NCBI RefSeq assembly: GCF_051133435.1
Contig: NZ_JBPGNY010000002.1
Span: 496,001-560,000, forward strand
Reading direction: 5' to 3'
DNA length: 64,000 bases
Source of the DNA: JAAYAO01 sp051133435
GTDB lineage: Bacteria; Actinomycetota; Actinomycetes; Propionibacteriales; Propionibacteriaceae
Made by a program: the position numbers and the translations under genes. Position 1 is the stretch's first letter, and every line of letters begins with the position of its first letter. Below the pieces are notes generated by a model. That model had not been told where the DNA came from. It was given only the letters and a program-made list of their open reading frames with translations, and ran no database searches. Below are positions 9,883-18,580 of the stretch, piece after piece.

Positions 9883-11547
9883 ATGTCCCGTCCTCGTTGG
9901 AAATCCGCTGCGGTCGCAGCCCTCGGCGCCCTCGCCCTGTTCACCCTGACCGCCTGCGGCGGGGCAGCAGACGGCGCGAACCCTCCGACCGGCGACCCCG
10001 TCACCGGCGGCGAACTGACCTACCTCGAGGCGGTCCCGCACGACTCGCTCTACCCGCCCGCCGGCGGCCTCTACCCCAACGGCGGCCTGATCAACCAGAT
10101 CACCGACCGGTTGGTGTACCAGAACCCCGACACGTTGGAGTTCGAACCGTGGATCGCCACCGAATGGACCGTCAACGATGACGCCACCGAGTACACCTTC
10201 ACGATCCGCGACGACGTCACCTTCTCCGATGGCACGAAACTGGACGCCGCCGCGGTGGCCAAGAACTTCGACCTCTACGGCCGTGGCGACCCGAAGCGCG
10301 GCCTGCAGGTCAGCGAGGCGATCAACAACTACGAACGCTCCGAGGTTAACGACGCCACCCACGTCACCTTCCATTTCTCCGCACCGGCCCCGGGCTTCCT
10401 GCAGGCCACCTCCACGATCAACTCCGGGCTGCTCTCCCCGAAGACCCTCGACGGCGGATTCGAGGACTTCGGCGCCGGCAACGGCACCAAGGTGATCGGC
10501 TCGGGCCCGTTCGTGGTCGAGTCCGAACAGGTCGGCGCCCAGGTGGTGCTCACCGCCCGCGAGGACTACGCCTGGGCGCCGAAATCATCGGCCAACCAGG
10601 GTCGCCCCTACCTCGACCGGATTACCTATGTGGTGACCCCCGAATCCGGCGTCCGGGTCGGCGCGCTGACCTCGGGCCAAGGTGATGTCGCCCGACAGAT
10701 CGCGGCCACCGACGAACCCGCGATCACCGGCGCCGGGGCCGACCTGCTGGCCCCACAAACCCGAGGGGTGAACAACGGCCTCAACCTGCGGTTCCGCCAT
10801 GAGTTCCTCAGCGACATCCGGGTGCGCAAGGCCCTCAGCCTGGGCACTAACCGGCAACAGATCGTCGACACCCTGTTCACCGACAACTACCCGCTCGCCA
10901 CCTCGGTACTCGGCTCGACCGCGCTCGGTTACGAAGACCTGTCCGGCAAGCTCGAGCACGACCCCGCCCGAGCCCGCGCACTGCTGGACGAGGCCGGCTG
11001 GCGGACGGGCGACGACGGCATCCGCGCCAAGGACGGCAAGAAGTTCACCCTGGTGGTGAATGAGGCAAAGCCGCAGCCGCGATCGTTCGACGTGGTCACC
11101 CTGATCGCCCAACAGTGGAAGACCGAACTCGGGGTCGATCTCCAAGTACTGCGCGCCGACGCCGGCACCTACACCAAGGCGATCAAGGACCCGAACCAGG
11201 TGCAGGTCTTCCACGCCATGGTGGGCCGCGCCGATCCGGACGTGATCAAGTCGCAGTACCACTCCGACAACCGCAATGTGCTGTTGAACAGTGTCGGCGA
11301 CAGAGGTGCCGACGACACGGGTGACGCCGAGCTCGAGAAGCTGCTCGAAACCGTCGCCTCGACGGCCGATCCGGACGACCGGGTCGCCGCGAGCCGGGCC
11401 GTCCAGCGGTACCTCCTGGAGCAGTACTACGTGATCCCGCTGTTCGAGGAACCGCAGGTCTTCGCGGTCAACCCCCAGGTCGTGCACGGCTTCGACACCG
11501 AGGCGATCGGGCGTCCGTCCTTCTACAACACCTGGGTGACCCGATGA
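9883..11547 (+). CDS. ABC transporter substrate-binding lipoprotein, oligopeptide type (KPN_01854-like)
   Basis: Extracytoplasmic solute receptor of the DppA/OppA group (SBP_bac_5 fold), 554 residues. Lipoprotein signal peptide: basic SRPRWK, hydrophobic core, lipobox LTAC with Cys25 as the lipidated residue. Family motifs include FTIRDDVTFSDGTKLDAAAV and DIRVRKALSLGTNRQQIV. The start at 9883 gives a proper n-region; an ATG at 9859 would add eight residues. First structural gene of an operon through 16633, all joined by four-base overlaps. The monooxygenase and CMD partners suggest a small organic, probably sulfur-containing, ligand rather than ordinary peptides. Confidence 0.9.
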   Translation: MSRPRWKSAAVAALGALALFTLTACGGAADGANPPTGDPVTGGELTYLEAVPHDSLYPPAGGLYPNGGLINQITDRLVYQNPDTLEFEPWIATEWTVNDDATEYTFTIRDDVTFSDGTKLDAAAVAKNFDLYGRGDPKRGLQVSEAINNYERSEVNDATHVTFHFSAPAPGFLQATSTINSGLLSPKTLDGGFEDFGAGNGTKVIGSGPFVVESEQVGAQVVLTAREDYAWAPKSSANQGRPYLDRITYVVTPESGVRVGALTSGQGDVARQIAATDEPAITGAGADLLAPQTRGVNNGLNLRFRHEFLSDIRVRKALSLGTNRQQIVDTLFTDNYPLATSVLGSTALGYEDLSGKLEHDPARARALLDEAGWRTGDDGIRAKDGKKFTLVVNEAKPQPRSFDVVTLIAQQWKTELGVDLQVLRADAGTYTKAIKDPNQVQVFHAMVGRADPDVIKSQYHSDNRNVLLNSVGDRGADDTGDAELEKLLETVASTADPDDRVAASRAVQRYLLEQYYVIPLFEEPQVFAVNPQVVHGFDTEAIGRPSFYNTWVTR

Positions 11548-12485
11548 CCGGCCGGGCCGTCCTGAGCCGCATCGGCCAGGCCCTGATCGTGATCGCGTTG
11601 GCCTTCACCGCGGCCTTCGTGCTGCTGCAGGCCCTGCCCGGCGACGCGATGCTGATCAAGTTCGAGAACCCCGACCTGGGCCTGTCGAGGGCCGAGATCG
11701 ACCAGATCCGCGCCTCCTACGGAGCTGACGTGCCACTGTGGCAGGCCTACCTGCACACGCTCGCCGGCTTCCTGGTCGGTGACTTCGGGTACTCGATCCA
11801 GAACGGGACGCCGGTGGGCGCGCTGATCGCCGAGGTGCTGCCGCAAACCGTGACCCTGGCCGCACTGGGTTTCGCCACCGCGGTCACCCTGGCGGTGCTG
11901 ATCGCGTTCGCCGCGACCTGGTCCGGACGTCCGTGGTTGCGCAATCTGTTGGCGGCGCTGCCGTCGGTGTTCATCTCGGTGCCGGTGTTCTGGTTGGCGA
12001 TGGTGCTGATCCAGGTGTTCTCCTTCCAACTCGGCCTGGTCAAGGTGATCGGCGCCGGCCCGATCGAGTCGCTGGTGCTGCCGGTACTCACCCTCGCGGT
12101 GCCGATCAGTGCCCCGCTGGCCCAGATCCTGGTGCGCTCCATCGAGGACGTGCAGCGTCAGCCCTTCGTGGCGGTGGTGCGCGCCAAGGGTGCCTCGCGC
12201 TGGTGGGTGCTGACCCGCAATGTGGCCCGCAATGCGCTGGTACCGACCCTGACCATCGCCGGGGTGCTGCTCGGTGAGCTGATCGCCGGGGCGGTGGTCA
12301 CCGAAACCGTCTTCGGACGCGCCGGCATCGGCCGGCTCACCGAGCAGGCCGTCGCCCACCAGGACGTCGCAGTACTACAGGCAATCGTGGTGCTCGCCGC
12401 GGTGGTGTTCGTCCTCGCCAACCTGCTGGTCGACCTGATCTCACCGGTGATCGACCCCCGATTGAAGAAGGTGCAGCCGGTATGA
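11544..12485 (+). CDS. ABC transporter permease, DppB type
   Basis: Inner-membrane permease, 313 residues, about six helices with the longer first periplasmic loop of the DppB/OppB subgroup (NPDLGLSRAEIDQIRASYG). The cytoplasmic ATPase-contact loop is seen at RAKGASRWWVLTRNVARNAL. The ATG overlaps the binding-protein stop (ATGA). Pairs with the next gene to form the channel. Confidence 0.92.
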   Translation: MTGRAVLSRIGQALIVIALAFTAAFVLLQALPGDAMLIKFENPDLGLSRAEIDQIRASYGADVPLWQAYLHTLAGFLVGDFGYSIQNGTPVGALIAEVLPQTVTLAALGFATAVTLAVLIAFAATWSGRPWLRNLLAALPSVFISVPVFWLAMVLIQVFSFQLGLVKVIGAGPIESLVLPVLTLAVPISAPLAQILVRSIEDVQRQPFVAVVRAKGASRWWVLTRNVARNALVPTLTIAGVLLGELIAGAVVTETVFGRAGIGRLTEQAVAHQDVAVLQAIVVLAAVVFVLANLLVDLISPVIDPRLKKVQPV

Positions 12486-13357
12486 CCACCATCGAACTCG
12501 AAGCCGCGCGGCCCATCACCGGTGCGCGATTGCGTACCGCGGGTTTGCTGCTGCGCCGCCTGCTGGCCCGTCCGGGGTTGGTGCTCGCGGTGCTGACGTT
12601 GACCCTGGTGCTCGGATTCGCCTTCGTCCCGGGCCTGTTCACCGCCCACGACCCGCTGGTCGGCACCGCCCGCGAAGCCCTCCAAGCACCCAGCGCCGCG
12701 CACTGGTTCGGCACCGACGCCACCGGACGCGACCTGTTCAGCCGGGTCGTGCACGGATCGGTGCACTCCCTCGGTGCGGCCGCGATCGCGGTCGGCGTCG
12801 GCCTGATCGCCGGCACTGCGATCGGCCTGCTCGCCGGATCACTCGGTGGCCCGGCCGACTCGGTGCTGATGCGGCTGGTGGACGTGCTGCTGGCCGTCCC
12901 GGCGCTGTTGTTGGCGCTGAGCGTGATCATCCTGCTCGGTTTCGGCACCACCAATGCCGCGATCGCGGTAGGCATCACCTCGGTGGCGGTCTTCGCCCGG
13001 GTATCGCGGGCCGAAGTGCTGCGGGTGCGGCGCACCGACTACGTCGAGGCCGCCTTCGGCTCCGGCGGCACCTTCTGGACGGTGCTGCGCCGGCACATCC
13101 TGCCGAACTCCCTGAACGCGGTGATCGCCCTGGCCGCCCTGCAATTCGGCACCGCGATCCTGGCGATCTCGACGCTCGGCTTCCTCGGCTACGGCGCACC
13201 TCCGCCCACCCCCGAATGGGGCCTGCTGATCGCCGAGGGCCGCACCTACGTCGGCACCGCCTGGTGGCTGACCACCCTGCCCGGCCTCGTTGTGGTCGCG
13301 GTGGTGCTCTCGACCAACCGGATCAGCCGCGAAATCTCCCGAGGAGCGAACCGATGA
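12482..13357 (+). CDS. ABC transporter permease, DppC type
   Basis: Second permease, 291 residues. N-terminal helix, then the DppC hallmark HWFGTDATGRDLFSRV at about 74-89, further helices, and the ATPase-contact loop DYVEAAFGSGGTFWTVLRRH. Overlaps the preceding permease by four bases and the following ATPase by four bases. Confidence 0.92.
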   Translation: MTTIELEAARPITGARLRTAGLLLRRLLARPGLVLAVLTLTLVLGFAFVPGLFTAHDPLVGTAREALQAPSAAHWFGTDATGRDLFSRVVHGSVHSLGAAAIAVGVGLIAGTAIGLLAGSLGGPADSVLMRLVDVLLAVPALLLALSVIILLGFGTTNAAIAVGITSVAVFARVSRAEVLRVRRTDYVEAAFGSGGTFWTVLRRHILPNSLNAVIALAALQFGTAILAISTLGFLGYGAPPPTPEWGLLIAEGRTYVGTAWWLTTLPGLVVVAVVLSTNRISREISRGANR

Positions 13358-15006
13358 CCATCACCCACACCCCCGCAGCCTCCGAGCGGACCCGGGAGGC
13401 GGTCCTGGACGTCCGCGACCTCACCGTGTCCTACACCTCCCGGCAGCGCCGCACCGAGGTCGTGCACGGGGTCTCGTTCACCATCCGTCCCGGTGAAGTG
13501 GTGGCCCTGGTCGGTGAATCCGGCTCGGGCAAAACCACCACCGCCCAAGCGGTGATCGGCCTGCTCGCCGACAACGGACGCCGCGACGGCGGCACGATCA
13601 CCCTGGGCGACACCGACCTGACCGGTGCCGGCGAGGCGATGCTGCGCGAGATCCGCGGCCGGCGCGTCGGCCTGGTGCCGCAGGACCCGAACAACTCACT
13701 CAACCCGGTCAAGACCATCGGTGAATCGTTGGCCGAGGTCTTGCGGGTGCACCGCTGGGGGTCGAAACCCGCGATCCGGCAACGGGTGCTCGAACTGCTC
13801 GAGCACGTCGGCCTGGACGACCCCGAACTGCGGGCCGGGCAGTACCCGCACGAACTGTCCGGCGGGATGAAGCAGCGGGTGCTGATCGCCTCGGCGATCG
13901 CGTTGGACCCGGAACTGATCATCGCCGACGAACCCACCTCGGCCCTGGATGTGACCGTGCAGCGGCGGATTCTGGACCTGATCGACGGGCTGCGCGCCGA
14001 GCACAACTCGGCGGTGCTGCTGGTCACCCACGACCTCGGCGTGGCCCGCGAGCGGGCCGACCGGATCGTGGTGATGCGGCACGGCCGGGTGGTCGAACAG
14101 GGCCCGACGTGCCAGATCATTGCCCGCCCCCGCGACGAGTACACCGCCACCCTGCTCGAAGAGGCGGCCGCGGTGGCCGCCGACGTGCCCCCGCCACGTC
14201 CGGTACCCGACCCGAGTGCCGAACCACCGATCCGGGTGAGCTGCCTGGTGCAGGAGTTCGACACCGGACGGGGCCCGTTCCGGGCGGTCGACCAGGTGTC
14301 GCTGACGGTCGCGGCCGGCACCACCCACGCGATCGTGGGGGAGTCGGGCTCGGGCAAGACCAGCACCGTGCGTGCTCTGCTGGGGTTCCACCGCCCCACC
14401 TCCGGGCTGGTGAAGGTCGCCGGCCTGGACGTCGGTGCGCTGAAGGGCCGCAATCAGATCCGCGAACTTCGGCGCCGGGCCCAACTGGTGCTGCAGAACC
14501 CGTATTCGTCCCTGGACCCCCGGCAGCGGATCGCCGACATCATCGCCGAGCCGCTGATCAACTTCCGGCTCGCCGACCGGGCCGGACGACGCCGACTGGT
14601 GGCCGAGTACCTCGACCGGGTCGCGCTGCCGGGCGATGTGGGCGACAAGTTGCCCCGGGAGCTTTCCGGCGGGCAGCGGCAACGGGTCGCGATCGCCCGC
14701 GCCCTGATCGTCCAACCCCAGGTGGTGGTGCTGGACGAGCCGGTCTCGGCCCTCGACGTCACCGTCCAGGCCCAGATTCTGCGGCTGCTCACCGACCTGC
14801 AGCACGAACTCGGCCTGACCTACCTGTTCATCTCCCACGACCTGGGCGTGGTGGGACGGATCAGCGACACGGTCTCGGTGCTGCGCCGCGGCCGGGTCAT
14901 CGAATCCGGCTGGACCCACGAGGTCTTCGGTCACCCGTCCACCGACTACACCCGCGAACTCCTGGCCGCCATCCCCGGCCGCACACCCGCACCACAAGGA
15001 GCATGA
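13354..15006 (+). CDS. ABC transporter, fused double ATPase (DppD-DppF type)
   Basis: Both nucleotide-binding domains of the importer in one 550-residue chain. Domain 1: Walker A GESGSGKTTT (about 53-62), signature LSGGMKQRV, Walker B LIIADEPTSALDV. Domain 2: Walker A GESGSGKTST, signature LSGGQRQRV, Walker B VVLDEPVSALDV. All catalytic motifs are intact in both halves. The start at 13354 overlaps the permease stop (ATGA); an upstream in-frame ATG at 13216 lies inside that permease and is rejected. Confidence 0.94.
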   Translation: MTITHTPAASERTREAVLDVRDLTVSYTSRQRRTEVVHGVSFTIRPGEVVALVGESGSGKTTTAQAVIGLLADNGRRDGGTITLGDTDLTGAGEAMLREIRGRRVGLVPQDPNNSLNPVKTIGESLAEVLRVHRWGSKPAIRQRVLELLEHVGLDDPELRAGQYPHELSGGMKQRVLIASAIALDPELIIADEPTSALDVTVQRRILDLIDGLRAEHNSAVLLVTHDLGVARERADRIVVMRHGRVVEQGPTCQIIARPRDEYTATLLEEAAAVAADVPPPRPVPDPSAEPPIRVSCLVQEFDTGRGPFRAVDQVSLTVAAGTTHAIVGESGSGKTSTVRALLGFHRPTSGLVKVAGLDVGALKGRNQIRELRRRAQLVLQNPYSSLDPRQRIADIIAEPLINFRLADRAGRRRLVAEYLDRVALPGDVGDKLPRELSGGQRQRVAIARALIVQPQVVVLDEPVSALDVTVQAQILRLLTDLQHELGLTYLFISHDLGVVGRISDTVSVLRRGRVIESGWTHEVFGHPSTDYTRELLAAIPGRTPAPQGA

Positions 15007-16022
15007 TGACCACCCTCGGATTCTTCACCCGACTGCTCGACGATGTGCCGCCCGCGCAGCGCTACCGCTATGCGAGCGAGCAGATCCGGCACGCCGAAAG
15101 CCACGGGTATGCCACCGCCTGGGTGGCGCAGCACCACTTTCACGGCGCCGAGGGCGGGCTGCCCTCACCGCTGGTGTTCCTCGGTCACGTGGCCGCGCAG
15201 ACCTCGACGATCCGGCTCGGCACCGGGGTGATCTGCCTGCCGATGGAAGACGCCGTGCGCACCGCCGAGGACGTGGCGGTGGCCGACCTGCTGTCGGGCG
15301 GACGCCTCGAGGTCGGTATCTCCACCGGCGGTACGCCGAGTTCTTTCGGCGCCTTCGGGGTCGACTTCGCCGACCGTTACGAACTGTCGGCGACCAAGCT
15401 CGCCACCTTGCTGGCCGCGTGGCGGGGTGAACCGATCAACGGCACCGCCAACCGGCTGTATCCGTCCGCCGGAACCCTGCCCGAGCGGGTCTGGCAGGCG
15501 ACCTTCTCGGCTTCCGGGGGCGAACGGGCCGGACGGGCCGGGGACGGCCTGATGCTGTCGCGCACCCAACCCCGTCCCGAGGGTCGGTTCGACGCGACGC
15601 TGGCCGACCTGCAGTTGCCGATCATCGAGTCCTACCGGGCGGCGTTGCCCGTTGGGGTTCGGCCCCGGGTGCTCACCTCGCGCACGGTTTTCGTTGCCGA
15701 CACCACCCAGCAGGCCTACCGCTGGGCAGAAGCGGGTCTGCGCCGCGCGGTCGCCACGTCCGGAACCTTCGGCAAGCGGGTTTCGGCCGACGCCGAGGTT
15801 GACGATCTGATTCGGCTGACCGACTCCTTCGTCGGATCGCCCGCCCAGGTGGCCGAGGCCTTGGCGGCCGACGCGACCCTGCAGGAGGCGACCGAGTTGT
15901 CGGTGCAGGTGCATTCGATCGACCCGCCCCATGCCCAGATCCTGCGGTCGGTTGAACTGATCGGCGAGCACGTGGCCCCCGCCCTCGGGCTGGGCACCCA
16001 TCCGGAACGGAGTGCCGCATGA
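15006..16022 (+). CDS. FMN-dependent luciferase-like monooxygenase (KPN_01858-like)
   Basis: Bacterial-luciferase-fold flavin monooxygenase, 338 residues, expected to use reduced flavin and O2 from a separate reductase. Features seen: AWVAQHHFHGAEGGLPSP near residues 38-55, TSTIRLGTGVICLPM, and DLLSGGRLEVGISTGG, all conserved in the fold. Relatives include alkanesulfonate and related desulfonating or ring-opening enzymes. Two adjacent ATGs exist (15003, 15006); AAGGAG is too close to the first, so the second is chosen. Its place directly behind a complete importer argues that it oxidises the imported compound. Family name is from memory. Confidence 0.85.
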   Translation: MTTLGFFTRLLDDVPPAQRYRYASEQIRHAESHGYATAWVAQHHFHGAEGGLPSPLVFLGHVAAQTSTIRLGTGVICLPMEDAVRTAEDVAVADLLSGGRLEVGISTGGTPSSFGAFGVDFADRYELSATKLATLLAAWRGEPINGTANRLYPSAGTLPERVWQATFSASGGERAGRAGDGLMLSRTQPRPEGRFDATLADLQLPIIESYRAALPVGVRPRVLTSRTVFVADTTQQAYRWAEAGLRRAVATSGTFGKRVSADAEVDDLIRLTDSFVGSPAQVAEALAADATLQEATELSVQVHSIDPPHAQILRSVELIGEHVAPALGLGTHPERSAA

Positions 16023-16633
16023 GCGCCGCACCGATTGCCGAGCCCCGCTACGCCCCGGCGGTCGATGTGGCCGGTCGGGCGATCGGGATCGTTCCCGGAG
16101 ACCGGCGCGACACCACCCGCCGGCCCCGTCCGAAAACCCGCGAAAACATCCGGGCCGCCTATCGGGCGTTGTTCGGCATGGCCACCCAGGGCATCGCGCT
16201 CGCCGACCGGCACCTGGTGGCCGGGTTCGTCGCCGGGCTGACCGAACCCGGATCGGCCGTGGCCGAGTGGCACCGGGCCCGGGCCGGCGACCCGCAGTTG
16301 GTTGACAGGTTGCTCGAATCGGCCGCCCAGATGGAGCCCTGGGGCACCCACCGGGACGCCAAACTGGCTCTGGCCGGTCAACCCGGCCAGTGGTGGCAGG
16401 TACCCGAGGACGAACGCGAGCACCTCGGCGTACCGTTGGCCGCAGTGGTGGAACACGCCCACTTCTTGGTGCTGCATCCGCGCGAGGCGCGTCCCAAAGT
16501 GCTCGCCACTCTGGCTGCCGCCGGCTGGACGCGCGCCCAGATCGCCACCTGGTCGCAGGTGATCTCGTTCATCAGCGTCCAGGTGAAGTTGACCGCCGGC
16601 TTCACCGTGGCGGCGGGGGAGGCCGGCCGATGA
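16019..16633 (+). CDS. CMD-domain protein (Avi_7170-like)
   Basis: 204-residue helical protein of the carboxymuconolactone decarboxylase/AhpD-like superfamily. Proteins of this kind accompany KPN_01858-type monooxygenases and the same importer genes. Conserved-looking parts are KTRENIRAAYRALFG near the N-terminus and WSQVISFISVQVKLTAGF near the end. There is no cysteine anywhere, so it cannot be a CXXC alkylhydroperoxidase; its reaction is unknown. Overlaps the monooxygenase by four bases. Confidence 0.75.
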   Translation: MSAAPIAEPRYAPAVDVAGRAIGIVPGDRRDTTRRPRPKTRENIRAAYRALFGMATQGIALADRHLVAGFVAGLTEPGSAVAEWHRARAGDPQLVDRLLESAAQMEPWGTHRDAKLALAGQPGQWWQVPEDEREHLGVPLAAVVEHAHFLVLHPREARPKVLATLAAAGWTRAQIATWSQVISFISVQVKLTAGFTVAAGEAGR

Positions 16634-16707
16634 AGGTGCTCGACCGGGGCACCCGGGCGGTAGGGGCTCAACCGGTGGTGGTCAGCCCCACCAGACTCGT
16701 CGCCTGA
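16630..16707 (+). CDS. Possible 25-aa ORF at operon end, perhaps a gene remnant
   Basis: An ATG at 16630 overlaps the CMD stop in the same ATGA manner as the rest of the operon and opens a frame of only 25 residues, ending at 16707 inside the 3' end of the convergent GntR gene. Related loci, as I recall, carry a further alkylhydroperoxidase-domain gene at this position; this could be its truncated start, or chance. No domain is recognisable. Confidence 0.25.
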   Translation: MKVLDRGTRAVGAQPVVVSPTRLVA

Positions 16708-17438
16708 GGAGTGCCGGGAGACGCCGTGGTGCTGGTGCCGATGGCCCAGCGGCTGCCCACATACGTCGTTTCGGCATGGGCGACGACCTCGGCATCGACA
16801 TCGGTGGTGAGCCGGGATTCGACCAGTACCGCGGCTGGGCCGGCTATGTTCAGCAGGCCGAGCTCTTCGTCGGTGGCGAGCCGGGCGGTGACGGCGGCGG
16901 TCGCGCCGGCGAAGGCCACGCCCAGGTCGAGCAGTGCTTCGTGCAGGGAACCGTTGGCCAGATCCCGCTCCAACACGTCCTGATATTTCCTCGGCAGAAA
17001 CACCTGCTCGCGGGCCAGCGGTACCCCGTCGGCAAGGCGTACCCGGTCGACGGTCACCACCCAGGCGTCGGTGGGCAGCCCCATGATCGCCGCGACCGTC
17101 GGGCACACACCCACGTCGGTGGCCAGCACCCGCGAAGTGACCCGGATGCCGCGTTGGGCCATTTCCTGGGAGAACGAGCAGAGCACCGACTCCTGCCGGT
17201 GCACATCGGGGGAACCGACGAAGGTTCCACGGCCCTGGCGACGTTCGATCCGCCCGCTGCTGGTGAGGCCCTGCATGGCATGGCGGACCGTCATCCGGCT
17301 GACCCGGAACTTCTCGGACAGCTGCTTTTCCGAGGGCAGTGGGCTGCCCGGGCCGAGCAGGCGGCACTGTTCTTCGAGCCAGGCCTCGATCACCTTGTAC
17401 TGGGATTCGTTGCGGGGGCGCTTTTGGGTTTCGCTCAT
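16668..17438 (-). CDS. GntR family regulator, HutC/UTRA type
   Basis: 256-residue repressor. N-terminal winged helix with PLPSEKQLSEKFRVSRMTVR and the wing IERRQGRGTFV (about 35-80), then a UTRA-type effector domain containing DRVRLADGVPLAREQVFLP. The start at 17438 is preceded by GGGGAAGGGG; an in-frame GTG at 17462 is less likely. Divergent from the Gfo/Idh gene, with a DasR-like palindrome between them, so it probably controls itself and that gene. UTRA effectors are often phosphosugars; this one is unknown. Confidence 0.88.
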   Translation of the reverse strand: MSETQKRPRNESQYKVIEAWLEEQCRLLGPGSPLPSEKQLSEKFRVSRMTVRHAMQGLTSSGRIERRQGRGTFVGSPDVHRQESVLCSFSQEMAQRGIRVTSRVLATDVGVCPTVAAIMGLPTDAWVVTVDRVRLADGVPLAREQVFLPRKYQDVLERDLANGSLHEALLDLGVAFAGATAAVTARLATDEELGLLNIAGPAAVLVESRLTTDVDAEVVAHAETTYVGSRWAIGTSTTASPGTPQATSLVGLTTTG

Positions 17439-17460
17439 GCTCCCCGCCCCTTCCCCCACC

Positions 17461-17475
17461 ACTTGTCTAGATCAG
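17461..17475. promoter_or_regulatory. DasR-like (dre-type) operator for the GntR regulator
   Basis: ACTTGTCTAGATCAG is close to the palindromic dre consensus recognised by HutC/DasR-type GntR proteins (ACTGGTCTAGACCAGT), with an intact GTCTAGA core. It lies 22 bases upstream of the regulator start. Recognition is inferred from sequence similarity and position. Confidence 0.55.
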
Positions 17476-17536
17476 GCTTCATCGTACCGCAGCGCCTCGG
17501 CCCGGAACGGGGCCTTCCATCGCCGTCGGGTTAGCC

Positions 17537-17553
17537 TGAGACCTATAGACAAC
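17537..17553. promoter_or_regulatory. Second half-site overlapping a -10-like box upstream of the Gfo/Idh gene
   Basis: Contains TATAGACAA, whose complement TTGTCTATA repeats the left half of the upstream dre-like site. TATAGA at 17544-17549 is also a plausible -10 box for the oxidoreductase, so binding here would block its promoter. Weak on its own; supported by the neighbouring site. Confidence 0.35.
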
Positions 17554-17570
17554 CGGTGAAAGGTGGCGGT

Positions 17571-18533
17571 ATGCGGATCGGAATCATCGGCACGAACTTC
17601 GTCAGCGGCTGGACGGTGAACGCCTGTCGGCGCCTCGGCGAGGTCGACCCGGTGGCGGTCCACTCCCGGTCGGCCGAGACCGGTGCGGAGTTCGCCCGCG
17701 AGCACGACATCGAGCGGGTCTTCACCGACCGGGACGAGTTCCTGGCCCACGATCTGGATGCGGTCTACATCGCCAGCCCGATGAAACTGCACGCCGAACA
17801 AACCATCGCAGCCCTGGAAGCCGGCAAGCATGTGTTGTGCGAGAAGACCCTCGGGGTGAACCTCGCCGAGTTCGAAGCCATCGTGGCGGCGGCCGAACGC
17901 AACGACCGGGTCGTGGTCGAAGAGGTCCGTCCGATGTTCGACCCGGCCTGGGACCGGATCGCCGAGCGCTTATCCGCGTTGGGCACGATTCGCCGGGCGG
18001 CCTTCGAGCTGTGCCAATACTCCTCACGCTACGACGACTTCCGTCGCGGTGAAGTGCTCAATGCCTTCAACCCCGAATTGGCCAATGCCGCGCTGTTGGA
18101 CATCGGGGTCTACTGCCTGCACCCGGCGCTGAAGCTCTTCGGCGAACCGCAGCGCGTGCAAACCAGTTCGGTGCGGTTGGCCAACGGTTTCGACGGAGCC
18201 GGCGCGATTCTGCTCGACTACGCCCAGCATTACGTCGAACTGAGCTACTCGAAGATCTCCAGCAGCGTGCGCCCCAGCGTGATCGAGGGTGAGGACGCCT
18301 CGATGCTGATCGACTCGATGATCTCGCCGACCTCGGTGTCCATCGAATACCGCGACGGCCGCAGCGAGATCGTCCTGGCCGAGGAATCGACCGGCCCCGA
18401 TCACAAGTTCGAGCACGCTGTCGCCGGATTCGCCGCCCTGGTACGAGCCGGCGACGTGCACCACGAACGCCTCGAGGTGTCCCGATGGGCGATGCAGGTG
18501 ATCGACCAGGCCGGGGTCACAAAGATCGTGTGA
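17571..18533 (+). CDS. Gfo/Idh/MocA family NAD(P)-dependent oxidoreductase
   Basis: 320-residue dehydrogenase. N-terminal Rossmann fold with MRIGIIGTN, then VYIASPMKLHAEQ and AGKHVLCEKTLGVN, where the Lys of EKT corresponds to the catalytic Lys of the usual EKP. The C-terminal half is the beta-sheet substrate domain. The ATG at 17571 has AGGTGG upstream. Members oxidise or reduce sugars, inositols or similar; the UTRA-type GntR neighbour points to a sugar-related substrate. Its stop codon lies inside repeat family 1 copy 2. Confidence 0.88.
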   Translation: MRIGIIGTNFVSGWTVNACRRLGEVDPVAVHSRSAETGAEFAREHDIERVFTDRDEFLAHDLDAVYIASPMKLHAEQTIAALEAGKHVLCEKTLGVNLAEFEAIVAAAERNDRVVVEEVRPMFDPAWDRIAERLSALGTIRRAAFELCQYSSRYDDFRRGEVLNAFNPELANAALLDIGVYCLHPALKLFGEPQRVQTSSVRLANGFDGAGAILLDYAQHYVELSYSKISSSVRPSVIEGEDASMLIDSMISPTSVSIEYRDGRSEIVLAEESTGPDHKFEHAVAGFAALVRAGDVHHERLEVSRWAMQVIDQAGVTKIV

Positions 18534-18570
18534 CATCTTGTGCGACAGGCGAACAAAATGTCACACGATC
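18524..18570. repeat. Palindromic repeat family 1, copy 2 (left flank of island)
   Basis: A 47-base near-perfect palindrome: arms of 13 bases at 18524-18536 and 18558-18570 are exact complements, followed inward by TTGT/ACAA around an 11-base loop. The core 18527-18567 differs at one base from 24987-25027. It overlaps the stop codon of the Gfo/Idh gene and sits between convergent genes, so it may also end transcription. GC composition drops immediately to its right. Confidence 0.85.
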
Positions 18571-18580
18571 CTGCGACCGA

